The notes under the pieces: generated by a model
Told to the model about the DNA's origin: nothing
The model's database searches: none
Seen by the model: only the letters and a program-made list of their open reading frames with translations
Shown here: positions 34,275 to 41,923 of the stretch, in pieces
Numbering within the stretch: the stretch's first letter is position 1
Layout of the letters: every line of letters starts with the position of its first letter
Source of the DNA: Sneathiellales bacterium
Lineage (GTDB): Bacteria; Pseudomonadota; Alphaproteobacteria; JANQFL01
DNA length: 42,248 bases
Direction of reading: 5' to 3'
Assembly: GCA_028277845.1 (NCBI GenBank)
Contig: JANQFL010000076.1
Location: forward strand, 1 to 42,248
Translations under genes and position numbers: made by a program

Positions 34275-35264
34275 ATGATTGACCCCTTTGGGCGTCCCGT
34301 AACCTATTTGCGTGTTTCGGTCACGGACCGGTGCGATTTCCGCTGCCAGTACTGCATGGCCGAGGACATGACCTTCCTGCCCAAATCCGAAGTCCTGTCG
34401 CTTGAGGAACTGGAGCGCGTATGCACCGCGTTTGTTCGTAAAGGCGTGCGCAAGCTGCGTCTGACCGGCGGCGAACCGCTGGTGCGCCGTAATGTCATGA
34501 GCCTGATCCACAATCTGGGCCGGCACGTCAAGAACGGCGACATGGACGAGTTGACCATCACCACCAACGGCAGCCAATTGGCCCGCTTCGCCGACGAACT
34601 GGTCGAGGCCGGCGTACGGCGGCTGAACGTGTCGCTGGATACCCTCGACGCCGGCAAGTTCCACGCCATCACCCGCTGGGGCAAGCTGGACAAGGTCATC
34701 GCCGGCCTGGAAGCGGCCCGCGCGGCCGGCCTGGACATCAAGATCAACACCGTCGCCGTCAAAGGCGTCAACGAGGACGAAATCAGCGGCATCCTGGCCT
34801 GGTGCGGCGACATGGGTTTCGATATGACCCTCATCGAAACCATGCCCATGGGCGACATCGGCGACCACCGGGCGGACCAGTACCTGCCGCTCGACCAGGT
34901 GCGTGAGCGGCTTGCGCGGGACTGGACCCTGGACGACAGCGACTTCCGCACCGGCGGACCGGCCCGTTACGTGCGGGTGCGCGAGACCGGCAAGCGGCTC
35001 GGCTTCATCACGCCGATGACCCACAATTTCTGCGAAAGCTGCAACCGGGTGCGCCTGACCTGCACCGGCCAGCTTTATATGTGCCTGGGTCAGGACGACA
35101 TGGCCGACCTGCGCGCACCGCTGCGGGCGTCGGAAGGCGATGACCTGTTGAACGCCGCCATCGACGAAGCCATCGGCCGCAAGCCCAAGGGCCACGACTT
35201 CGTCATCGACCGCGACACCAACGCGCCCGCGGTCACCCGGCACATGAGCGTCACCGGCGGCTGA
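34275..35264 (+). CDS. moaA: GTP 3',8-cyclase MoaA (molybdenum cofactor biosynthesis)
   Basis: 329 residues; ATG with GGGAGGA 8 nt upstream. Radical-SAM cluster C20-x3-C24-x2-C27 ([11 protein letters not shown]); L-T-G-G-E-P-L (SAM-binding GGE); C-terminal second 4Fe-4S cluster [13 protein letters not shown] (C-x2-C-x13-type spacing, carrying GTP); and the conserved C-terminal Gly-Gly. MoaA with MoaC turns GTP into cyclic pyranopterin monophosphate. Its place next to a tungstate transporter and formate dehydrogenase genes indicates a supply of pterin cofactor for that enzyme. No other moa genes are in the window. Confidence 0.97.
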   Translation: MIDPFGRPVTYLRVSVTDRCDFRCQYCMAEDMTFLPKSEVLSLEELERVCTAFVRKGVRKLRLTGGEPLVRRNVMSLIHNLGRHVKNGDMDELTITTNGSQLARFADELVEAGVRRLNVSLDTLDAGKFHAITRWGKLDKVIAGLEAARAAGLDIKINTVAVKGVNEDEISGILAWCGDMGFDMTLIETMPMGDIGDHRADQYLPLDQVRERLARDWTLDDSDFRTGGPARYVRVRETGKRLGFITPMTHNFCESCNRVRLTCTGQLYMCLGQDDMADLRAPLRASEGDDLLNAAIDEAIGRKPKGHDFVIDRDTNAPAVTRHMSVTGG

Positions 35265-35306
35265 CCCGAACCGTCCAGCAAACTTCCTTCGTTTTAGAGT
35301 AAGTCC

Positions 35307-35445
35307 GTTTACTCCGTCGTCATGCCCGGCCGAAGCGCCCGGTACCCACGTCTATCCGCGTAGAGTCTGTCGGGGTTCCTGGCACGCCTCTGCCCGGCAC
35401 CACGTGGATACACGCGACATGCGCGGGCATGACGGCGGAGTTTAC
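35307..35445. repeat. Miniature palindromic element with 22-bp terminal inverted repeats
   Basis: Left end 35307-35328 and right end 35424-35445 are inverted repeats that differ at about three positions; core CGTCATGCCCG / CGGGCATGACG. The 139-bp unit lies between the convergent moaA and tupA ends. Its CGTCATGCCCGGC... and CACGTGGATAC segments resemble dispersed intergenic palindromic repeats of Alphaproteobacteria. No ORF. Only one copy was seen in this window. Confidence 0.6.
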
Positions 35446-35494
35446 GGGAAGCACCCCTACCGAAGTATGCTCCCATGACCGATGAAATCTCCGC

Positions 35495-36340
35495 CTACGT
35501 CCCCGGCTTGCGGGCATTGGCGAAGAACGCCGGCTCGCCGTGCAGGCGGTAGGCGCCGATCGCCGCCTGCCCGTCCTTCGACACCAGCCAGTCGACGAAC
35601 GCCTGGCCGTCGGCGGCCTTGATGTGTTTGAACCGCAGCGGGTTGACCAGGATGACGCCGTACTGGTTGAACAGCCGCGCGTCGCCTTCGACATGAACGG
35701 CCAGATCGCCCTTGTTGCCGAAGTTGAGCCAGGTCGCCCGGTCGGTCAGGGCGTAGGCGTTCATGGCGCTGGCCGTGTTGAGGGTGGCGCCCATGCCGGA
35801 CCCGGTTTCCCGGTACCAGCCGCCCGACGCCGTGTCGACATCGATGCCGGTCTGTGTCCACAGTCCGCGCTCCTTCTTGTGCGTGCCGCTGTCGTCGCCG
35901 CGGGAGGCGAACGGCGCGGCCTTGGCGGCGATGGCGGTCAGGGCGGCGACGACGTCCTTATTGCCTGCGACCCCTGCCGGGTCGGCCTTGGGTCCGACGA
36001 CGATGAAGTCGTTGTACATGACGTCGAAGCGCTCCAGGCCGAAGCCCTCGGCCACGAACTGGTCCTCCGACGGTTTATGGTGCACGAACAGGACATCGGC
36101 ATCGCCGTTGCGCGCCAGGCGGATGGCCTGACCGGTGCCGACGGCAACCACCCGTACTTTGATGCCGGATGTCTTCTCGAACAGCGGCAACAGATACTCG
36201 AACAGGCCGGAGTTTTCCGTCGACGTGGTCGAGGCGACGGTGATGAACCGCTCCGCCGCCCAACCGGCGGACGGCGGCGCCATGAGCATCATGGCCATGG
36301 CCGCAAACAGTGCGGACAATTTGAATACGCGACTTACCAC
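35495..36340 (-). CDS. tupA: Tungstate ABC transporter substrate-binding protein
   Basis: 281 residues. GTG start with AGGGGG upstream, and a 7-nt overlap with the end of the ATPase gene. Signal peptide L-S-A-L-F-A-A-M-A-M-M-L-M-A, cleavage near G-W-A-A. The mature N-terminus has T-T-S-T-E-N-S-G-L, the oxyanion-binding loop characteristic of TupA (T-T-T-S/T-T-S-T). G-D-D-S-G-T-H-K-K-E and G-S-G-M-G-A-T-L complete the site. It captures tungstate in the periplasm. Gene order is permease-ATPase-binding protein. Tungsten or molybdenum would feed the formate dehydrogenase encoded at the right edge. Confidence 0.93.
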   Translation of the reverse strand: MVSRVFKLSALFAAMAMMLMAPPSAGWAAERFITVASTTSTENSGLFEYLLPLFEKTSGIKVRVVAVGTGQAIRLARNGDADVLFVHHKPSEDQFVAEGFGLERFDVMYNDFIVVGPKADPAGVAGNKDVVAALTAIAAKAAPFASRGDDSGTHKKERGLWTQTGIDVDTASGGWYRETGSGMGATLNTASAMNAYALTDRATWLNFGNKGDLAVHVEGDARLFNQYGVILVNPLRFKHIKAADGQAFVDWLVSKDGQAAIGAYRLHGEPAFFANARKPGT

Positions 36341-37059
36341 AGGAGTTCCCCCTTCAAAAAAGCGTCGGCTTCGGGACTGGTTGGTTGATCGAAAAAGGTG
36401 GACGCTGCCGCGTGCTCGACGACGCGTCCGTGATGCAGAAACACGACCTCGTCGGCCAGGCGCCGGGCCTGGCCCAGGTCGTGGGTGGTCATGACGATCT
36501 TGGTGCCGGCCCGGTGAATACCGGCGATGGCGTCCTCCACCGCGCGGGTCGCCGCCGGGTCGAGGTTGGCCGCCGGTTCGTCGAGAAACAGGATCTCCGG
36601 CTCCAGCGCCCAGGCGCGGGCCAGGGCCAGGCGCTGCTTCTCGCCGCCCGACAGCACGCGGGCGGGCCGCGCCGCGTGGCCGGCCATGCCGACCCGTTCC
36701 AGCGCGGCCAGGGCCGCCGCCGTGCGGGCCTTCCTGCCCAATCCGCGCACCGCCAAGGCATAGGTGACGTTGGCGAGGACGGAGCGCCGCAGCAGCACGG
36801 GCTGCTGGAACACCATGGCCTGGGCCCGGCGGATCTGCGTGTCGTTCAGGCCGGCGCCGTTGCCGCCCCAGCGCACCGCGCCGCGGGTCGGTTTCAGCAG
36901 GCCATGGCAGAGCCGCAACAGCAGGCTCTTGCCCGCGCCGTTGGCGCCCAGCACCATGGTCAGCGGACCGCGGTCGAACCCGTGGCTGATCTCGTCGATC
37001 AGGCGCTTGCCGCCGGCGTCGTAACCGACACCGTTCAGGTGCAGGGGCAGAACCGTCAT
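36334..37059 (-). CDS. tupC: Tungstate ABC transporter ATP-binding protein
   Basis: 241 residues. Walker A G-A-N-G-A-G-K-S, Q-loop V-F-Q-Q-P-V-L-L-R-R-S, signature L-S-G-G-E-K-Q-R, Walker B I-L-F-L-D-E-P and H-loop T-T-H-D. The Q-Q-P-V-L-L-R-R-S-V-x-x-N-V pattern is typical of TupC-type ATPases. It overlaps the permease gene by 4 nt (ATGA) and the binding-protein gene by 7 nt, so the three are one operon. Confidence 0.93.
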   Translation of the reverse strand: MTVLPLHLNGVGYDAGGKRLIDEISHGFDRGPLTMVLGANGAGKSLLLRLCHGLLKPTRGAVRWGGNGAGLNDTQIRRAQAMVFQQPVLLRRSVLANVTYALAVRGLGRKARTAAALAALERVGMAGHAARPARVLSGGEKQRLALARAWALEPEILFLDEPAANLDPAATRAVEDAIAGIHRAGTKIVMTTHDLGQARRLADEVVFLHHGRVVEHAAASTFFDQPTSPEADAFLKGELLW

Positions 37060-37760
37060 GCGTACGCCTTCCTGGCCCAGTCCTGCACCGACAGGGCGGC
37101 CATGTTGGCGGCGAGCGACACTGCCAGCAGGACCAGCCCCAAGGCCAGGGCCAGGGCGAGGTTACCCTTGCTGGTTTCCAGGGCGATGGTGGTGGTCATG
37201 ACCCGGGTGACGTGGTTGATGTTGCCGCCGACGATGATCACCGCGCCGACCTCCGCCACGGCGCGGCCGAACCCGGCGAACACCGCCGTCGACAGGCTGT
37301 ACCGCCCGTCCCACAGCAGGGTCGGAATGGCGCGCAGGGGCGACACGCCCAGCGAGCGGAACTGCTCGGCGTATTCGGCGTGGAGATCCTCCACGGTTTG
37401 CCGCGACAGGGCCGCGATCAACGGCGTCACCAGGACGCACTGGGCGACCACCATGGCGGCCGGCGTGAACAGGATGCCGAGCGAGCCCAGCGGCCCGGCG
37501 CGGGAGAGCAGCAGGTAGACGGCCAGGCCGACGACCACCGGCGGCAGGCCCATGAAAGCGTTGAGCACGGCGGTGACGATGCCGCGGCCGGGAAAGCGGA
37601 ACACGGCGACGGCGGCGCCCAGCGGCAGCCCGACGATCGCCGCGAAGAAGACCGCCGACAGGCTCACCCGCATGGACAGGCCGATGATCTCGGCGAGATC
37701 CCGGTCCCATGTGGCGATGAGCCGGCCTGCCGTGACTACGGCGTCGCTGAACTCGTTCAT
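37056..37760 (-). CDS. tupB: Tungstate ABC transporter permease
   Basis: 234 residues from ATG 37760 (a TTG at 37778 is also in frame). Five or six transmembrane helices, with the EAA-type loop partly visible as S-L-G-V-S-P-L-R-A-I-P-T-L-L. G-F-G-R-A-V-A-E-V-G-A-V-I-I-V-G-G-N-I is the signature stretch of TupB/ModB-like permeases. It is the first gene of the tup operon, transcribed divergently from the PBP-like regulator across an AT-rich promoter region. Confidence 0.93.
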   Translation of the reverse strand: MNEFSDAVVTAGRLIATWDRDLAEIIGLSMRVSLSAVFFAAIVGLPLGAAVAVFRFPGRGIVTAVLNAFMGLPPVVVGLAVYLLLSRAGPLGSLGILFTPAAMVVAQCVLVTPLIAALSRQTVEDLHAEYAEQFRSLGVSPLRAIPTLLWDGRYSLSTAVFAGFGRAVAEVGAVIIVGGNINHVTRVMTTTIALETSKGNLALALALGLVLLAVSLAANMAALSVQDWARKAYA

Positions 37761-37804
37761 TAGGCGTCCGACCTGCAATCGTTTTGTTGTTTTTGTGTGT
37801 TTTT

Positions 37805-37849
37805 ATGTATATTCTACGACTAAAGCTAACTATCAGTAATTTATAGCAT
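37805..37849. promoter_or_regulatory. Divergent AT-rich promoter region with an imperfect inverted repeat
   Basis: ATGTATA (37805-37811) and TATAGCAT (37842-37849) form an imperfect inverted repeat in the 116-bp gap between tupB and the PBP-like regulator. This is the only strongly AT-rich stretch in the area, a natural place for both promoters and for the regulator's own operator. Confidence 0.35.
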
Positions 37850-37876
37850 ATTTCGGAAGAGTCAAAGGCGCCCCAG

Positions 37877-38752
37877 ATGCCGCACATGATGACGACCGGC
37901 GAAGTGGCCGACTATCTCAGAATCAAGGAACGCAAGGTCTACGAACTGGTCAAACGGCAGGCCATTCCCTGCTCCCGCGTCGCCGGCAAGTGGCTGTTCC
38001 CGCAGGACCTGATCGACCTCTGGGTCCTCCAGGGGATTCAGGGCACCGCGCCCGCACCCGACGCGCCGCCCATCGTCGCCGGCAGCCACGACCTGTTGCT
38101 CGACTGGGCCATCAAGGAATCGGCCTGCAACCTGGCCATGCTGGCCTGCGGCAGCACGGGCGGCCTGTCCCGCCTGGTGGACGGCAACGCCATGGTGGCG
38201 AGCATGCATCTGCGCGACGAGGTCGCCGGCGGCTACAACGTACCGGCCGTCAAGCACAGCGGTCTCAGCGACGTGGTCGTCTTGGCGTGGGCCGGGCGGC
38301 GCCAGGGCATCGTCACCGCGCCCGGCAACCCACTGGGGATCGCCGGCGTGGAGGATCTAAAATCGACAGACACCCGGGTCATCGAGCGCCAGGACGGCGC
38401 CGGCAGCTTTCACCTGTTCCGCCAACTGCTGGCCGACAAGGGTGTCCAGGTGGAGAGCCTATCCCGGGTACCGGGCGTCGCCAAGGACGAGGCCGATCTC
38501 GCGTTGGCCATCCGTGACGGCAAGGCCGACGCCGGGCTGGCCATCGAAGCGGTCGCCCGGCAGTACCGGCTCGACTTCATTCCGCTGGTGGAGGAGCGCT
38601 ACGACCTGGTCATGCGGCGGCGCGACTATTTCAGCCGGCCGGTCCAGGATCTGATGGCCTTGTCCCGCCTGCCCAAGTTCCGCGACCGTGCCGCCGAACT
38701 GGGCGGTTACGACGTGTCGGAGACCGGGACGGTGATGTACAACAGCCCCTAG
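37877..38752 (+). CDS. One-component regulator: excisionase-type HTH plus PBP-like sensor (oxyanion responsive)
   Basis: 291 residues. The N-terminal HTH_17/MerR-like domain (about 4-52) has M-T-T-G-E-V-A-D-Y-L-R-I-K-E-R-K-V-Y-E-L-V and A-G-K-W-L-F-P. The rest (about 65-285) is a PBP_like domain (PF12727), related to ModA/TupA-type binding proteins: G-S-H-D, G-S-T-G-G-L, a M-H-L-R-D region, R-Q-D-G-A-G-S and E-A-D-L-A-L-A-I-R-D-G-K-A-D-A-G. Such proteins sit beside molybdate and tungstate transporters and formate dehydrogenases. Being divergent from tupBCA, it probably senses tungstate or molybdate directly and controls transport and enzyme genes. Confidence 0.87.
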   Translation: MPHMMTTGEVADYLRIKERKVYELVKRQAIPCSRVAGKWLFPQDLIDLWVLQGIQGTAPAPDAPPIVAGSHDLLLDWAIKESACNLAMLACGSTGGLSRLVDGNAMVASMHLRDEVAGGYNVPAVKHSGLSDVVVLAWAGRRQGIVTAPGNPLGIAGVEDLKSTDTRVIERQDGAGSFHLFRQLLADKGVQVESLSRVPGVAKDEADLALAIRDGKADAGLAIEAVARQYRLDFIPLVEERYDLVMRRRDYFSRPVQDLMALSRLPKFRDRAAELGGYDVSETGTVMYNSP

Positions 38753-38761
38753 CGCGGGGGT

Positions 38762-38968
38762 TCAGTTCAACACGATCTCGCCGTCGACGGTGAATTCCAG
38801 ATCGACGCCGGACACGGTCACCACCGCCTTGGCCGACAGGGTCTCGTTGCCGGCGAGCGCGCCCGTCTCGACCGCCCGCCGCACGGCGTCCTCGATCTCC
38901 CGCTGTGACGTGACCCCGAGCTTCTTGAGAAACTTGCGGACTTCCATGTTGAAGCGGTCTTCATCCAT
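38762..38968 (-). CDS. DUF6494 family small protein
   Basis: 68 residues, ATG 38968. Pattern M-D-E-D-R-F-N-M-E-V-R-K-F-L-K-K-L-G-V-T-S-Q-R-E-I-E with a C-terminal beta-hairpin (V-D-L-E-F-T-V-D-G-E-I) matches the DUF6494 group of uncharacterised proteins, which I recall in formate dehydrogenase neighbourhoods of Alphaproteobacteria. It is the last gene of the minus-strand series from fdhB. Function unknown. Confidence 0.75.
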   Translation of the reverse strand: MDEDRFNMEVRKFLKKLGVTSQREIEDAVRRAVETGALAGNETLSAKAVVTVSGVDLEFTVDGEIVLN

Positions 38969-38999
38969 CGGTTTGAGCTCCCCGTCGGGTTGATGTGGT

Positions 39000-40019
39000 T
39001 CAGGCCTTCTCGGCCAAGGGCAGATTGACGATCAGGTTTTGCGGCTTCAGGCGCACCACGCCGTCGTCGTCCATGGCCAGGCCGAGATAGACCGGGCGTC
39101 CGGCGACGGCGGCGGCCATCAGCGTGGGGTCGCGGAACTCCAGCTTGAACAAAGACAGCAACCGGGCCTGCGCCGCCTCTTCGGCGCTGCCGCCCGCCGC
39201 ATAAAGCGCGTTGAGGATGGCGCTGGCTTCGGCGTCCAGGCCGACATGCCAGGACCAGCGGTCGTCGTCGATCGATTGCAGCGGCGTGATGTCGACGGCG
39301 GCGCCGACCATGTGGTCGACCCACGTCTCCAGTACGGCACACAGGGCCGGCAGCCCGTCTCCCTCCGGCCCCAGGTCGAGGGCCAGATCGAACGCCTCGT
39401 CGCGCGCCCAGTAGTCGTTTTTGTTGTCGGACCGCAGCACGGCCATTTCCACCTGGTGCATGGGCGCCTGGGCCTGCACCAGCAGCCGGCCCAGGTCGCC
39501 ATAGCCGCCGGTGGACACCAGCATGTCGACGATCTTGCGGTCGCCGACGATCAGCGCGCCGTCGGGGCGCATGACCTTCTGCGGCCGGAACAGCATCTCG
39601 GCTGCCCGCGCCTGCAGGGCGTCCGCCCCGTCGGCCAGGATGTTGCGCAGGATCACCTGCACCAGCTGGTCGGCGAACAGCATGGGCACGCCGTGGGCGC
39701 CGCCGTCGCGGAACAAGCCGGCGTAACAGGCCTCGATGGTGGGCGCGGCGATCAGCCGGTCGCGCAATGCCAGGAACACCTGCCAGTTTTCCCGGGCGTC
39801 GGCGTCCGCCATGGCCTGCAGCTCTTCATTCGCGACCCGGGCCCGCGGATCGGCCGTGAGTTTCTCAAAGAGCGCGATTTCCGCCGCGCAGGATTCGTCG
39901 ACCAACTGCAGTTCGGGCCGGTCGAGATAGGCGCCGAGAAACGCTTCCGTCAACAACAGCCGGCCGTGCGGGTCGCGCTGGAGCAGTCCGTAACCGGTGT
40001 GGCGCCAATAGTCGGTCAT
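39000..40019 (-). CDS. DUF6352 family protein in the formate dehydrogenase cluster
   Basis: 339 residues from ATG 40019 (upstream GTG 40046 also in frame; GGAGG lies well upstream). Starts T-D-Y-W-R-H-T-G-Y-G-L-L, a signature of DUF6352 proteins. Mostly alpha-helical, soluble, no signal peptide, no catalytic motif I can name. By position between the WD40-cytochrome and DUF6494 genes and by helical content it could be an assembly or chaperone factor like TorD/DmsD, but no homology to those is visible. It is 10 nt downstream of the WD40-cytochrome gene. Confidence 0.72.
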   Translation of the reverse strand: MTDYWRHTGYGLLQRDPHGRLLLTEAFLGAYLDRPELQLVDESCAAEIALFEKLTADPRARVANEELQAMADADARENWQVFLALRDRLIAAPTIEACYAGLFRDGGAHGVPMLFADQLVQVILRNILADGADALQARAAEMLFRPQKVMRPDGALIVGDRKIVDMLVSTGGYGDLGRLLVQAQAPMHQVEMAVLRSDNKNDYWARDEAFDLALDLGPEGDGLPALCAVLETWVDHMVGAAVDITPLQSIDDDRWSWHVGLDAEASAILNALYAAGGSAEEAAQARLLSLFKLEFRDPTLMAAAVAGRPVYLGLAMDDDGVVRLKPQNLIVNLPLAEKA

Positions 40020-40029
40020 GTACGCGGAC

Positions 40030-41349
40030 TCAATTCCTCCCGGCACCGCCGGTCACTTGACGGAGATAATCGATCAGTTCGCCGAGCCGGTCCGGGTCGG
40101 GCACCCGTTGCAGCGGCATCTTGGTGCCGGGAAGGTACACGTTCGGCCCCAGGTCGAACAACCGGCGCAAGGTGGCTTCGTCCCAGGCGAAGTCCGCCGA
40201 GCGCAGCGCCTGGGAATAATTATAGCCGGCGACCGATCCCGCCCGGCGGCCGAACAGGTTCTCGAAGTGCGGTCCCGATCGGGCCGGACCGTCGGCGTTG
40301 AGGGTGTGGCACTTGGCGCATTTGCGGTAGAGCCGGGCACCGGGATGGCTGCTTTCGAGCCAGGGCTTGGGCTCGCCCGGCATGTCGCGGCGGATGCCGA
40401 TTTCGGTGCCGGTTTCCAGGTGCCAGACATGGACCCGTTCGTCCGAACCGGCCGACAGGCCGAAGCGCCCGTCGGGCGAGAAGGCGACGGCCCACACCGG
40501 CCCGTTGGCCGTGCGGATGGAGCGCAAGATGCGTCCCGAGGCCACGTTCCAGTGGATCAGGAACCCGTCCCGGTCGGCCGACAACGCCGTTTCGCCGTCG
40601 GGCGAAAACGCCACGGCGTAGACCGGCTTGTCATGGCCTTCCAGCAGGCGCCGCAACCGCAAGCCGTTCAGGTCCCAAAGCCGCAGCCCCTCGCCGGTGC
40701 TCGACGACAGCACCAGCGTGCCGTCCGGCGAGATGGCGATTTGCGTCACGCCCCAGCCGTGTCCGCGCAGTTCTCCGAGCGCGGTGCCGTCGCGGGCGTC
40801 CCACACCCTGAGAATACCGTCGTGGCCGCCGGTCACCAGCAGGTCACCGCCATTGCCGAACGCGACGGCGTTGACGTTGCTGGGATGGTCAATGCGCAGG
40901 CGCTCCACGCCCGCGGCGGCGTCCCACACCCGGACGGTGCGGTCCCAGGCGCCGGTCGCAACCGCGTCGCCGTCCGGTGTGACCGAAACCGCCATCACCT
41001 TGGCCTGGTGACCGCGCAATACGGTTCTGACCTGGCCGTCCGGCACCGACCAGACGATGGCCGTGCCGTCGTCGCTGGCCGTGACCGCGTAGCGGCCGTC
41101 GGGTGCGAAGGCGACCGCGTTGACCGGACCGTCATGATCGTCCAGGGTGGTCATTTCCTCCTGCTCGATGAAGTCCCACAACCGGGCGGTATAGTCGAAG
41201 CTGCCGGTCAGCACCGATGTGCCGTCCGGCGACATGGCCAGGGCGCGCACCATGCCGCCATGGCCGACAAAATCCGCCTGGGCGGCGGCGGCGATACACA
41301 TCGCGCCGACGACGCCGGACAGGGCGATGGTGATCGGACGGGCAGCCAC
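40030..41349 (-). CDS. Periplasmic WD40-propeller/cytochrome c fusion protein
   Basis: 439 residues from a GTG with GAAGG 7 nt upstream. Signal peptide with cleavage after A-A-Q-A. Seven WD40 repeats follow (about 27-330), each with V-x-A-V-A-x-S-P-D-G and ending in W-D/W-S/W-N/W-H, enough for one complete seven-bladed propeller. The C-terminal class I cytochrome c domain (about 345-435) has haem motif C-A-K-C-H and Met ligand in P-G-T-K-M-P-L. The propeller would be a docking platform and the haem an electron carrier, so the protein may take electrons from, or organise, the formate dehydrogenase. Its cytochrome part resembles the free cytochrome at 27233-27628. Confidence 0.87.
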   Translation of the reverse strand: MAARPITIALSGVVGAMCIAAAAQADFVGHGGMVRALAMSPDGTSVLTGSFDYTARLWDFIEQEEMTTLDDHDGPVNAVAFAPDGRYAVTASDDGTAIVWSVPDGQVRTVLRGHQAKVMAVSVTPDGDAVATGAWDRTVRVWDAAAGVERLRIDHPSNVNAVAFGNGGDLLVTGGHDGILRVWDARDGTALGELRGHGWGVTQIAISPDGTLVLSSSTGEGLRLWDLNGLRLRRLLEGHDKPVYAVAFSPDGETALSADRDGFLIHWNVASGRILRSIRTANGPVWAVAFSPDGRFGLSAGSDERVHVWHLETGTEIGIRRDMPGEPKPWLESSHPGARLYRKCAKCHTLNADGPARSGPHFENLFGRRAGSVAGYNYSQALRSADFAWDEATLRRLFDLGPNVYLPGTKMPLQRVPDPDRLGELIDYLRQVTGGAGRN

Positions 41350-41366
41350 GGTGCAGCCTTCGGATG

Positions 41367-41729
41367 TTACTGGCCGCTGCTGCGCAGCGTCCGGGTGCGT
41401 TGCGCTTCGATGGCGGCGCGCGACAGCCCGCTGCCGGTCGGCCGGACCTTGATGACGGCGTTGCCGGGCGGACGGACCGACGACGGCGCGGCAGCACCGC
41501 CGCCGCCCGGCACCGAGGACGCCAGTCCGGCCTGGCGCAGCGCCCGATCGCGTGCCCGGGTCAACGCCTCCTCGCTGATCGGCGTATGGGGTTTGCCCTT
41601 GTACACACCCGGTGTGTACTGAACCAACGGCCGCGGCTCGTCTTCCCAGCATGCGGTCAACACAAGAAGCGACAGGCTGGACAATCCGAGCAGGCAACGG
41701 CCCGCGAAACGCCTTGCGGTATCCGACAT
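41367..41729 (-). CDS. Small lipoprotein of unknown function
   Basis: 120 residues from ATG 41729 (GGAG 9 nt upstream; a start at 41744 is in frame). Lipobox L-V-L-T-A-C (Cys27) after a hydrophobic signal, so membrane-anchored in the periplasm. The mature part has Y-T-P-G-V-Y-K-G-K-P-H-T-P-I, then a charged helix E-E-A-L-T-R-A-R-D-R-A-L and a low-complexity Gly/Pro tail. No known domain. It lies between fdhB and the WD40-cytochrome gene, 17 nt before the latter's start. Confidence 0.78.
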   Translation of the reverse strand: MSDTARRFAGRCLLGLSSLSLLVLTACWEDEPRPLVQYTPGVYKGKPHTPISEEALTRARDRALRQAGLASSVPGGGGAAAPSSVRPPGNAVIKVRPTGSGLSRAAIEAQRTRTLRSSGQ

Positions 41730-41864
41730 GGCAATACGCTCCATTCAACGCTGTGACAGAACGAAGAGCAGGTCCTCGTCCGCGGTGCCCGGCATTGTAC
41801 GGGAAATCATGATCGGACCGAAAGCGGGCCCGCACCCGTAGCAAAACCGTGACTTCGGCACCGG

Positions 41865-41906
41865 CAAAAAAGAGGGCCGGAGACAGCGCAATGCCGCCCC
41901 CGGCCC
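41865..41906 (-). terminator. Rho-independent terminator after fdhB
   Basis: On the minus strand GGGCCGG (41906-41900) pairs with CCGGCCC (41880-41874), a 7-bp GC stem with a 19-nt loop, followed by TCTTTTTTGCC. It lies 18 bp beyond the fdhB stop, so the lipoprotein and WD40 genes probably have their own promoter or depend on readthrough. Confidence 0.75.
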
Positions 41907-41923
41907 GTGCCTACGACAGGATG

